NCBI GenBank assembly: GCA_017625775.1
Contig: JAGAKE010000006.1
Coordinates: 1 to 59,882, forward strand
Direction of reading: 5' to 3'
From: Fibrobacteraceae bacterium
Lineage (GTDB): Bacteria; Fibrobacterota; Fibrobacteria; Fibrobacterales; Fibrobacteraceae
Length of the DNA stretch: 59,882 nucleotides
Positions within the stretch are counted from its first letter, which is position 1. Each line of letters begins with the position of its first letter. Positions 52,925 through 59,882 of the stretch are shown one piece after another. The notes under the pieces were generated by a model. The model did no database searches and was not told the origin of the DNA. It saw only the letters and a program-made list of their open reading frames with translations. The translations under genes and the position numbers were made by a program.

Positions 52925-53273
52925 TTGTTTTATCAAAAAACGGCTCTATAAAAAAATAAAATAGGAACTTTTTGATAATTAGGTATTTGAAATTTTCGTA
53001 GCTATTTGAGCTGTTTAGTTTATATGAAAAAGTGATGAGGCCGGAACTCTTTGATTAGTGAAATCTTGTTACGAAAGGTGTTTTGCTTGCACTAGAAAAA
53101 TAAATAAGTCTATTGCTACAGAGAGAATTACTCATTCAGCTATCTTATTTTGCTCATAACATATTTTACTTCGATTTTACTTCTGCTTGTTATTGATTTT
53201 ACTGCTAAAACTTACAATTGAGGCGTACTTAAGAGAAAAGTGCATAAACAGAATGTCAAAGGAGACATCAATT
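52925..53273 (+). other. Leader region of the pst-pho operon
   Basis: No gene is seen in these 349 bases between the guaA terminator and pstS. The only structure recognised is the 11-bp-period array at 53164-53202 with a -10-like TACAAT at 53213. Frames open through the right end lack ribosome-binding sites. Confidence 0.6.
53164..53218 (+). promoter_or_regulatory. Candidate Pho box and -10 element for pstS
   Basis: TTTTAC occurs at 53164, 53175 and 53197, and a degenerate CTTGTT at 53186, giving four half-sites at an exact 11-bp period, the spacing of PhoB/PhoP binding repeats. TACAAT at 53213-53218 follows the last half-site by 10 bases, where a -10 box of a Pho-activated promoter would sit with no separate -35. 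The cluster encodes its own PhoB-type regulator. Confidence 0.55.
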
Positions 53274-54074
53274 ATGAAAAAAAATGTGAATTTACTCGCC
53301 TTAGCAGTTTTACTTGTAAGTGTGCTTGCTGCTTGTGGCTCTAACAAAGAAACCGTAGCAACAGATGGCTCTACATCTATGAATAAGGTTATCGGAGCTT
53401 TAGGAGAAGCTTTTGAAAATAAAGTCGGTATAGCCGTAACCTATAATGCTACAGGCTCTGGCGCTGGCATTCAAGCCGTTCAAGAAGGCAGATGCGACAT
53501 AGGTCTTGCAAGCCGTAATCTTAAGGATAAGGAAAAGGAAAAAGGCCTTGAAGGAACTATTTTAGCCTATGATGGAATTGCCATTATCGTAAATCCAAAC
53601 AACCCAGTTTCTGATCTTGATGTTGAAACTATTACAAAAATCTATTCTGGTGAAATCAAGAACTGGAAAGACCTTAGCGGTAACGATGCTGAAATTGTGC
53701 TTGTTGGTCGTGAAGCCGGTAGCGGTACAAGAGATGGTTTTGAATCCATAACCAATACCAAAGATAAGTGCAAGTACCGTCAGGAATTAACTTCTAGCGG
53801 TGATGTTATTACTACTGTCGCAAGTAACCCTAATGCAATTGGTTATGCATCTCTTGCTTCGGTAAAGAATATTGTAAAAGTTCTAAAGGTTAATGGAGTT
53901 GCCCCGAGTGAGGAAAGTATTAAGAATGGCGTTTATGCAATACAACGCCCCTTTGTTTTGGTAACCAAGAAGAATGCAACTATCTCCAAGAGCGCTAAGC
54001 AATTCTTGGATTACATTACCTCTGAAGCAGCAAATGAGATTATCAGCGGAGCAGGAGTTGTTCCTGTTAATTAA
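53274..54074 (+). CDS. pstS: Phosphate-binding lipoprotein PstS
   Basis: The 266-residue receptor has a signal with lipobox (VLLVSVLAACGSNKE). The phosphate-binding loops are ATDGSTSMNKVIGALGEAF, NATGSGAGIQAVQEG with the IGLASRNL strand, and GREAGSGTRDGFE. It captures phosphate for PstCAB. GGAG lies 9 bases before this ATG; upstream in-frame ATGs do not give a signal peptide at the N-terminus. Its short length and sequence style are closer to Gram-positive PstS than to the proteobacterial type (inference). Confidence 0.95.
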   Translation: MKKNVNLLALAVLLVSVLAACGSNKETVATDGSTSMNKVIGALGEAFENKVGIAVTYNATGSGAGIQAVQEGRCDIGLASRNLKDKEKEKGLEGTILAYDGIAIIVNPNNPVSDLDVETITKIYSGEIKNWKDLSGNDAEIVLVGREAGSGTRDGFESITNTKDKCKYRQELTSSGDVITTVASNPNAIGYASLASVKNIVKVLKVNGVAPSEESIKNGVYAIQRPFVLVTKKNATISKSAKQFLDYITSEAANEIISGAGVVPVN

Positions 54075-54127
54075 AGCTTATAAGGGATTCTGTATAAGCA
54101 CACTCGCTTGTTATCGCTAAGGTAATT

Positions 54128-55000
54128 ATGAAGAAAAACAGATTGTTTGAGAATATTGTACACGGCATATTTCTCATACTCGGTTTAATTACAGTAGGAT
54201 GTGTTTTACTTATAACGATATATTTGATTATATCGGGAATTCCTGCTATTAAGGAAATAGGTCTTTTAAATTTTCTTTTTGGTAAGGAATGGGGACCAAC
54301 TTCCGCAGAGCCGAAATATGGGATACTACCATTCATATTGACAAGTGTGTATGGAACAGCAGGTGCTGTTTTACTTGGTGTTCCTATTGGCTTTTTTACA
54401 GCGGTATATCTTTCAAAAGTTGCAAATAAGAAAATCAGAATGATTGTTGAATCCGCTGTGAATTTGCTCGCAGGTATTCCATCGGTTGTATATGGTCTTG
54501 TTGGTATGCTTGTGCTTGTAACAGCAATCCGTGAAATTTTTAATGTACCAGATGGAGCAAGCTTACTTGCTGCTATTATTGTACTTGCTGTTATGATATT
54601 GCCGAATATAATAAAGGTGTCTATCACGGCTCTAGCTGCTGTTCCAAAAGAGTATGAAGATGCATCTTTGGCGCTCGGCGCAACACCTACAGAAACTTTT
54701 TTTAAAGTGTCTGTTCCGGCCGCCAAAAGAGGTATTGCTGCTGCTGTGGTGCTTGGTGTTGGTCGTGCTATTGGTGAAGCGATGGCGGTTATGATGGTAG
54801 CTGGTAATGTTGCAAATATGCCTTCACTTTTCGAAAGCGTTCGTTTTCTTACTACAGCTGTTGCTAGTGAAATGGCGTATTCAAGCCCAGGTAGCTTACA
54901 ACGAAATGCACTATTTTCTATAGCTCTTGTACTGTTCTTGTTTATTATGCTAATCAATGCGACTCTCAATTTTTTCTTGAAGCGTAATAAGGAAAAATAA
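54128..55000 (+). CDS. pstC: Phosphate ABC transporter permease PstC
   Basis: The 290-residue membrane protein has about six helices and the cytoplasmic coupling loop for PstB, AVPKEYEDASLALGATPTETFFKV, with the EAA-type Gly. GIPSVVYGLVGMLVLV and LGVGRAIGEAMAVMMVAGN are family blocks. It pairs with PstA to form the channel. It lies 53 bases after pstS. Confidence 0.95.
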   Translation: MKKNRLFENIVHGIFLILGLITVGCVLLITIYLIISGIPAIKEIGLLNFLFGKEWGPTSAEPKYGILPFILTSVYGTAGAVLLGVPIGFFTAVYLSKVANKKIRMIVESAVNLLAGIPSVVYGLVGMLVLVTAIREIFNVPDGASLLAAIIVLAVMILPNIIKVSITALAAVPKEYEDASLALGATPTETFFKVSVPAAKRGIAAAVVLGVGRAIGEAMAVMMVAGNVANMPSLFESVRFLTTAVASEMAYSSPGSLQRNALFSIALVLFLFIMLINATLNFFLKRNKEK

Positions 55001-55001
55001 G

Positions 55002-55844
55002 GTGAATAAAAAAAGAAAAATATATATCGGTTTAATGCGTAGTGCAATGATTATTTGCACATCACTTACAGTGTTGCTTGTATTATTTCTTATGGGATAT
55101 GTATTGATAAAAGGTATCCCGAATATCTCTTGGGAGTTACTTTCCACAAAGCCTAGTTACTTAACAGAGAAAATCGGTATTTTGCCTGATATTTTAAATA
55201 CGATTTACATTGTAATAGCAACGCTCTTTTTTGTATTGCCTCTTGGAGTAGGAGCAGCAATTTACCTTACTGAATATGCTAAAAATAAAAAGTTGGTGGA
55301 TATGATTGAATATGCTGCTGAGACGCTTTCAGGTATTCCATCAATTATATATGGGCTTATCGGTATGCTACTTTTTTCCAATAATTTCGGAACAAGTTTG
55401 CTGGCTGGTGCGTTGACATTGGTTATTATGAATCTTCCTACGGTGATGCGCACAACACAGGAAAGTTTGAAAACCGTTCCACAAAGTTATCGTGAGGGTG
55501 CATTCGGTTTAGGCGCCGGTAAGTGGCGTGTGATTCGCACTGTAGTACTTCCCGGTAGTGTAGATGGGGTAATCACAGGATGTATTTTATCTGTCGGTCG
55601 TATTCTCGGAGAATCAGCGGCTCTGCTTTTTACTGCTGGTTTTGCGCATGCTCTAGGCGGTATTTTTTCAGGACTCACATCTCCAGGTGCGACATTAACC
55701 GTTGCGCTTTATGTCTATGCTAAAGAGGAAGGTGAATTTGACGTTGCCTTCGCTATTGCAACCATTTTGTTGATACTAACACTACTGATAAATTTATCTG
55801 CCACATTTGTTGGAAAATATTTTGCTAAAAGGAGAAATGTATGA
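55002..55844 (+). CDS. pstA: Phosphate ABC transporter permease PstA
   Basis: The 280-residue membrane protein has six helices and the coupling loop [37 protein letters not shown] and [16 protein letters not shown] are the family-typical blocks. The start is GTG, one base after the pstC stop, with AAGGA 8 bases upstream. It overlaps pstB by 4 bases. Confidence 0.95.
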   Translation: MNKKRKIYIGLMRSAMIICTSLTVLLVLFLMGYVLIKGIPNISWELLSTKPSYLTEKIGILPDILNTIYIVIATLFFVLPLGVGAAIYLTEYAKNKKLVDMIEYAAETLSGIPSIIYGLIGMLLFSNNFGTSLLAGALTLVIMNLPTVMRTTQESLKTVPQSYREGAFGLGAGKWRVIRTVVLPGSVDGVITGCILSVGRILGESAALLFTAGFAHALGGIFSGLTSPGATLTVALYVYAKEEGEFDVAFAIATILLILTLLINLSATFVGKYFAKRRNV

Positions 55845-56596
55845 ATGAAATAATGACAGCCAAAAATTTATGCCTATGGTATGGAGACAATAAAGCACTA
55901 AAAGACATAAACATTGCTATTCCCGAAAAGAGCATCACTGCATTGATTGGTCCTTCGGGTTGTGGTAAATCAACATTCCTTAAAACTCTTAATCGTATGA
56001 ATGACCTTATACCAATCGTTAAAATTGCGGGCGAGGTTTGTTATAATGGTCGCAACATATTTGATAAAGATATAGATGTAAATGAGTTGCGTCGTGATGT
56101 TGGTATGGTGTTTCAGAAGCCGAATCCTTTTCCAATGAGCATTTACGACAACATCGCTTATGGTCCGCGTACACATGGGATTACAAGCAAAGTAAAACTT
56201 GATGAAATTATTGAGCAGGCACTTCGTGGCGCCGCCATTTGGGACGAAGTAAAAGACAGACTCAAAAAAAATGCTCTTGGTCTTTCGGGTGGTCAGCAAC
56301 AGCGTTTATGTATTGCTCGGGCGCTTGCTGTTGAACCTAAGGTACTGTTGATGGACGAACCAACATCGGCGTTAGATCCTATTTCTACCTCTCGAATAGA
56401 GGAACTTGCCCTTCAATTAAAGGAAAAGTATACTATAATTATGGTAACTCATAATATGCAACAGGCCGTTCGTATCTCTGATAATACTGCTTTTTTCCTT
56501 CTTGGAGAATTAGTGGAATTTGAATCAACTGAGAAATTATTCTCAAAGCCGAAGGATAGGCGCACAGAAGATTACATTACAGGAAGGTTTGGTTAA
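55841..56596 (+). CDS. pstB: Phosphate ABC transporter ATPase PstB
   Basis: The 251-residue ATPase shows Walker [20 protein letters not shown] near residue 33, the Q-loop [17 protein letters not shown] and signature [16 protein letters not shown]. Walker B is [13 protein letters not shown] and the switch His is in [17 protein letters not shown] and [10 protein letters not shown] are PstB fingerprints. It powers phosphate import and takes part in Pho signalling. It starts in ATGA overlap with pstA. Confidence 0.97.
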   Translation: MNEIMTAKNLCLWYGDNKALKDINIAIPEKSITALIGPSGCGKSTFLKTLNRMNDLIPIVKIAGEVCYNGRNIFDKDIDVNELRRDVGMVFQKPNPFPMSIYDNIAYGPRTHGITSKVKLDEIIEQALRGAAIWDEVKDRLKKNALGLSGGQQQRLCIARALAVEPKVLLMDEPTSALDPISTSRIEELALQLKEKYTIIMVTHNMQQAVRISDNTAFFLLGELVEFESTEKLFSKPKDRRTEDYITGRFG

Positions 56597-56600
56597 TGAT

Positions 56601-57245
56601 ATGAGAAGTAGATTTGATGAACAGCTTAGCTTACTGAATAAGAAGATGATAGAAATGGGTGCAGAATGTGAAAGCATTATCGCTCTATCTGCAAAAGCGC
56701 TTTTGGAAGGCAATGTAGCCGGTGCATGCAAAGCAAAAGAACAAGGTCATAAAATTGATCAAATGGAACGAGAAATAGAATCTATTTGTCTTAAGCTTCT
56801 GCTTCAGCAGCAGCCTGTGGCCAAAGATCTTCGCGTGATTTCTGCTGCCCTTAAAATGATTACCGATATGGAAAGAATTGGTGCTCAAGCAGAAGATATT
56901 GCTGAGATTATTACTTTTTTAAATGGAAGAACTGGTGAAGAATGCCACGATATTCGTCTTATGGCAGAAGCTACTATTAAGATGGTGACCGATAGTATTG
57001 ATGCTTATGTAAAACAGGATTTAAATCTTGCTAAGTCGGTATCTGATTACGATGATGTAGTGGATGATGCTTTTGACCGAGTAAAACAAACTCTTACTAA
57101 AATAATCTCTGAAAATATCGCTGATGCAGAATATGCTCTTGATCTTCTTATGATAGCGAAATATTTTGAACGCATTGGAGACCATGCTGTAAATATTGCA
57201 GAATGGGTTGGGTTCTCTGTGACAGGTGTTCATAAAGGAGCGTGA
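56601..57245 (+). CDS. phoU: Phosphate signalling regulator PhoU
   Basis: The 214-residue protein is a pair of three-helix PhoU bundles with the metal-binding motifs DMERIGAQAEDIAEI and FERIGDHAVNIAEW, one in each half. PhoU links the Pst transporter to the kinase and damps Pho signalling when phosphate is ample. I took the ATG at 56601 because the longer frame lies inside pstB and GGAAGG precedes this one. It ends 1 base before phoB. Confidence 0.95.
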   Translation: MRSRFDEQLSLLNKKMIEMGAECESIIALSAKALLEGNVAGACKAKEQGHKIDQMEREIESICLKLLLQQQPVAKDLRVISAALKMITDMERIGAQAEDIAEIITFLNGRTGEECHDIRLMAEATIKMVTDSIDAYVKQDLNLAKSVSDYDDVVDDAFDRVKQTLTKIISENIADAEYALDLLMIAKYFERIGDHAVNIAEWVGFSVTGVHKGA

Positions 57246-57246
57246 T

Positions 57247-57927
57247 ATGATTTGGTGCGTTGACGACGATAATACCATACGCGATATTGAGGTTTATACA
57301 CTGATGCAAACTGGTTTTGAAGCAAAAGGTTTTGCAGATGGTGTTTCTATGTTAAAATCATTGAAAACAGAAAAACCGAAATTGATTGTGCTTGATATTA
57401 TGCTGCCCGATAAGGATGGCGTTGAAGTTTTGAAAGAAATTAGGCGAAATCCAGAAACGCGAAATATTCCAGTGATTATGGCTACCGCTAAAGACACCGA
57501 AATGGATAAGATTCAAGGGCTTGACATGGGGGCCGACGATTATCTTGTAAAACCTTTCGGTGTGATGGAAATGGTTTCTCGTATTAAAGCAGTGCTTCGC
57601 CGTTGTGAACGTGATGAGAAAGAAGAAATTCTTACAGTTGGTGAAATTAGACTTAACGACAAAGAACACCTTGTAACAGTTAAAGATGTAAAAGTGGTAC
57701 TTACTTTCAAGGAGTTTGAAATTTTAAAGTTATTTATGCAGCGTCCGGGTATCGTATTTTCTCGCGACAGTCTTTTGTCAAAGGTGTGGGGTGTTGATTA
57801 TTTCGGAGAAACAAGAACGGTGGATATGCACATCAAAACCCTTCGCCAAAAATTAGGTGATGCGGGCGCTCTTATAAAAACAGTAATTGGGGTTGGCTAT
57901 AAGATGGAAGGTAAACAAGATGACTAA
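57247..57927 (+). CDS. phoB: Pho response regulator (PhoB/PhoP type)
   Basis: The 226-residue OmpR-type regulator has an acidic pocket (CVDDDNTI), the phosphorylated Asp at about residue 50 (VLDIMLPDKDG), a Thr/Lys switch (VKPFG) and a C-terminal winged helix ending TVDMHIKTLRQKLGDAG. AAAGGAG lies 6 bases before the ATG. Overlap with phoR by 8 bases makes them an obvious pair. It probably binds the 11-bp repeats upstream of pstS. Confidence 0.93.
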   Translation: MIWCVDDDNTIRDIEVYTLMQTGFEAKGFADGVSMLKSLKTEKPKLIVLDIMLPDKDGVEVLKEIRRNPETRNIPVIMATAKDTEMDKIQGLDMGADDYLVKPFGVMEMVSRIKAVLRRCERDEKEEILTVGEIRLNDKEHLVTVKDVKVVLTFKEFEILKLFMQRPGIVFSRDSLLSKVWGVDYFGETRTVDMHIKTLRQKLGDAGALIKTVIGVGYKMEGKQDD

Positions 57928-59566
57928 AAAAATCTTTCGTTCCATTATCGCTGTTGCAATGGTTGTGCTTATGGCAAGTCTTTTCATTGCAAACAGCTTT
58001 CTATACGATTATTTTAATAAATCACAGGTGAATCAGCTTAAGGAGGAACTTTCTCTTGTAGCCACCAATGTAGATAAAGTAGGAATAGGGTATTTTGATA
58101 ATTTCAGTTCTTCTATATTTCGCTTTACTTTAGTGTCTGCTGATGGGGCGGTGCTTTATGATTCACAAGCGAAAGCCGAGGAAATGGAAAACCACTTTGA
58201 GCGAGAAGAAATTGCTGAAGCGCTTGAAAGTGGAAGTGGCAGCAGTGCAAGATATTCATCTACTTTGACCAAGCGCACTTTTTATGAAGCTACTCGTCTT
58301 CAAAGTGGTAATGTGCTTCGTATTTCTGTTAGTCAGGTAACAGTAGGAGCTTTGATTCTTGGCATGCTTCCAGCCATTGTTGTTATTATTTTGATTTCTG
58401 CTATTTTAGCTCTTCTTTTGTCGAACAAAATGGCAAAGGATATTGTAAAGCCACTGAATGAACTTGATCTTGAAAATCCTGCGGAAAATGAAACCTATGA
58501 AGAACTGGCGCCTATTCTCACCAAGTTAAATAAACAACATAAGCAAATCATACAACAGATGCAAGAACTCCGTCGGAAATCTGATGAATTTGAACAAATA
58601 ACTGCTTCAATGAATGAAGGACTTGTGTTGCTTGATAGTAAAGGAACAATCCTTAGTATTAATGTTGCCGCTAAAAAATTATTTTCAGCAGATGAAACAG
58701 CAATTGGTCGTGATTTTCTTACTTTAGACCGTAGTATTGCTATGAATCATGCAATTAAAAAGGCGCTTGATGGCAAAAGAAGCGAGTTCCGCGAAGAAAG
58801 AAATGGTTGGGAGTTTCAATTCGTTGTTAATTGTACCGAATCAGATGGCAAGATTATAGGTGTTGTTATTCTTTGTTTTGATGTGAGTGAAACTGCTTTT
58901 GCTGAGCGAAACCGCAAGGAATTTACAGCTAATGTTTCACATGAATTGAAAACGCCGCTTCAATCTATTATTGGTAGTGCGGAACTTCTCGAAAATGGGC
59001 TTGTTAAGCCGGAAGATACTAAGCGATTTATTGGCAATATTAAAAATGAGGTTACTAGACTAGTTTCTCTTATTAATGATATAATTCGTCTTTCTCAACT
59101 TGATGAAGCTAGTGAGCCTGCCACAGAGTTGGTTGATCTTTATGAGGTAGCAAATGAGGTGGTTGATGAACTGGCTGCTTTTGCATCAAAAAAACAAGTA
59201 GAGCTTCGCTTGAATGGTGAGTCTTGTGTAATAAAAGGTATTCGCAGGTACCTTTATGAGATTCTATATAATCTTTGTGATAATGCCATTCGCTATAATA
59301 AAGATGGCGGTTTAGTAACGATTGATCTTAAAAGCAAAGATGGCAATAACATTCTTTCGGTAAGAGATACTGGAATCGGTATTCCTGCTGAACATCAAAG
59401 TCGTATTTTTGAACGTTTCTATTGTGTAGATAAAAGCCATTCCAAAAAAAATGGCGGTACTGGTCTTGGACTTTCTATCGTAAAACATGCAGTTCAATAC
59501 CATGATGGAATTATTAAGCTCAATAGCAAGGTAGGCGAGGGCACGACGATCACAGTTGAATTTTGA
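57920..59566 (+). CDS. phoR: Pho sensor histidine kinase (PhoR type)
   Basis: The 548-residue kinase has two membrane helices (IIAVAMVVLMASLFIAN near residue 8, LPAIVVIILISAILALLL near 155). A roughly 120-residue extracytoplasmic domain lies between them. A short HAMP-like linker and a PAS domain (ITASMNEGLVLLDSKGTILS) follow. The HisKA motif FTANVSHELKTPLQSIIGSA has His at about 341. The HATPase domain holds the N box (LYNLCDNAIRYN), DTGIGIP and GGTGLGLSIVKHA. The sizable periplasmic domain resembles Gram-positive PhoR. It is the last gene of the cluster. Confidence 0.93.
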   Translation: MTKKIFRSIIAVAMVVLMASLFIANSFLYDYFNKSQVNQLKEELSLVATNVDKVGIGYFDNFSSSIFRFTLVSADGAVLYDSQAKAEEMENHFEREEIAEALESGSGSSARYSSTLTKRTFYEATRLQSGNVLRISVSQVTVGALILGMLPAIVVIILISAILALLLSNKMAKDIVKPLNELDLENPAENETYEELAPILTKLNKQHKQIIQQMQELRRKSDEFEQITASMNEGLVLLDSKGTILSINVAAKKLFSADETAIGRDFLTLDRSIAMNHAIKKALDGKRSEFREERNGWEFQFVVNCTESDGKIIGVVILCFDVSETAFAERNRKEFTANVSHELKTPLQSIIGSAELLENGLVKPEDTKRFIGNIKNEVTRLVSLINDIIRLSQLDEASEPATELVDLYEVANEVVDELAAFASKKQVELRLNGESCVIKGIRRYLYEILYNLCDNAIRYNKDGGLVTIDLKSKDGNNILSVRDTGIGIPAEHQSRIFERFYCVDKSHSKKNGGTGLGLSIVKHAVQYHDGIIKLNSKVGEGTTITVEF

Positions 59567-59588
59567 TACTCTTTATGTTATCAAAAAA

Positions 59589-59681
59589 TGCTTTACGATT
59601 TGACACCAAAGCCAATTAACACTATTGAATGGGAATAATTTTTAATTACTAGAAAATGCCCCGCGGCAACGCCGCGGGGCA
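59589..59681 (+). repeat. guaA-end direct repeat, right copy (putative att site)
   Basis: Orphan copy of the guaA 3' end. The frame ATGCTTTACGATTTG... encodes the last 16 residues as in guaA except Gly to Asn, with the stop and a GC-rich terminator (stem at 59654-59685). It is not attached to any guaA body, so it marks the far border of the inserted segment. Confidence 0.9.
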
Positions 59682-59685
59682 ATTT
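59654..59685 (+). terminator. Terminator copy at the right island border
   Basis: AAATGCCCCGCGGC, a 4-base turn and GCCGCGGGGC with AATTTT repeat the guaA terminator. The loop has changed from GTA to AAC while the stem stays paired. It probably now ends the pst-pho transcript. Confidence 0.85.
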
Positions 59686-59748
59686 TGTATACAGAAAACT
59701 ACCGGCTACGCCGGTAGTTCCGTAAAAGCCTTCTGGCGGTCATGAAAA

Positions 59749-59811
59749 AAATCCTTTGACTATTATTGAAATACAGTCTGCTAACTGCGTAACAATAATC
59801 ACAAAGGATTT
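59749..59811 (+). promoter_or_regulatory. Leader hairpin hiding the transposase ribosome-binding site
   Basis: AAATCCTTTG (59749-59758) pairs with CAAAGGATTT (59802-59811), and TATTATTG inside pairs with CAATAAT. The AAAGGA ribosome-binding site of tnpA lies in the right arm, so the fold would block translation. IS200 is known to use such a leader structure. Confidence 0.7.
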
Positions 59812-59814
59812 AAA

Positions 59815-59882
59815 ATGAATGATAGAAATAAATCAACAGCTCATACCACATGGAATTGCAAGTACCACATCGTGTTTGCACC
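59815..59882 (+). CDS. tnpA: IS200-like transposase TnpA, N-terminal part
   Basis: The 23 visible residues, from MNDRNKSTAHTTWNC through KYHIVFAP, match the conserved start of IS200/IS605 TnpA (SxxHTxWxCKYHIVFxPKYR). These HUH-type Tyr transposases move single-stranded DNA. AAAGGA lies 6 bases upstream of the ATG. The rest, including the HUH motif and catalytic Tyr, is beyond the window. Confidence 0.88.
   Translation, partial: MNDRNKSTAHTTWNCKYHIVFA

Larger units (their letters stand above)
52828..59681 (+). mobile_element. Putative genomic island carrying pst-pho, inserted at the 3' end of guaA
   Basis: The interval bounded by two copies of the guaA 3' end contains exactly pstS, pstC, pstA, pstB, phoU, phoB and phoR. 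The left copy completes the intact guaA; the right copy is an orphan reading MLYDLTPKPINTIEWE with its own terminator. This is the layout left by site-specific integration that restores the target gene. No integrase is present inside, so the element is immobile now, or the integrase lies to the right beyond an IS200-like element. An ancient segmental duplication of the guaA end is the alternative. Confidence 0.6.
59696..59882 (+). mobile_element. IS200/IS605-type element, left end (cut by window edge)
   Basis: A sharp hairpin, AACTACCGGC-TAC-GCCGGTAGTT at 59697-59719, resembles the subterminal palindromes recognised by IS200-type transposases. A second, longer hairpin precedes the transposase gene. 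The element directly follows the right island border. Its exact left tip cannot be fixed from one copy. Confidence 0.65.

Noticed and set aside
54067..55047. A 326-codon frame antisense to pstC
   Set aside because: It is low-complexity Ile/Ala/Thr-rich, lies opposite a clear permease gene and has no start signals; it is a shadow frame.

Overview
The window looks like a chromosomal segment of a fibre-degrading gut bacterium of the phylum Fibrobacterota (Fibrobacter or a relative). The grounds are a TIGR02147-like regulator of the kind expanded in Fibrobacter, Ser-rich cellulase lipoproteins of families GH5 and GH45, a type-IX-like C-terminal sorting tail on the GH5 enzyme, and a Gram-negative envelope set (lipid A acyltransferase, LpoA-like protein, outer-membrane barrel, many lipoproteins). 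The DNA is AT-rich by eye. Genus and species cannot be fixed from the sequence alone.

Layout. 1-9.6 kb: a very large Tc-toxin A-subunit-like gene followed by a lipoprotein gene cut by the window edge. 9.6-14 kb: a small GH44-like gene remnant, then an operon of TIGR02147-type regulator, lipoprotein and secreted GH5 cellulase. 14-19.1 kb: tRNA-Met(CAU), a phosphoesterase, and the operon rsmG-parA-parB-M23 peptidase-bactofilin. 19.1-20.6 kb: a gene-free region with two perfect parS sites, DnaA boxes and a GC-rich repeat family, which is the best candidate here for the replication-origin side of the chromosome. 20.6-26 kb: lipid A acyltransferase, folD, an MBL hydrolase and two tandem GH45 lipoproteins. 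26-46.8 kb: mostly housekeeping and envelope genes on the minus strand (LpoA-like, tmk, secA, purM, FKBP, prmA, nitroreductase), a FliB-like Cys-rich protein, and a reductase/ferredoxin pair. It also holds a degenerate ImmA/IrrE-like gene interrupted by an in-frame stop. 46.8-52.9 kb: azlCD, a YeiH-type exporter, glucokinase, a GltD-like flavoprotein and a GMP synthase lacking its amidotransferase half.

52.9-59.7 kb: a complete phosphate system, pstSCAB-phoU-phoB-phoR, preceded by an 11-bp-period array resembling a Pho box. The cluster lies exactly between two copies of a 93-bp sequence consisting of the last codons of guaA plus its terminator. The 3' end of guaA is a known integration hot spot, so the phosphate regulon looks like cargo of an integrated island whose integrase is gone or outside the window. 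The 5' end of an IS200-like element lies directly beyond it.

How the genes work together: the cellulases with their regulator and lipoprotein form a plant-fibre module. ParAB/parS with bactofilin and the LytM peptidase link chromosome segregation to envelope shape. The Pst/Pho island is a self-contained phosphate scavenging and sensing unit. The points most worth following up are the guaA-flanked Pho island, the repeat family beside the parS sites, the solitary TcA gene, the regulator-lipoprotein-cellulase cassette, and the stop-interrupted ImmA-like gene.
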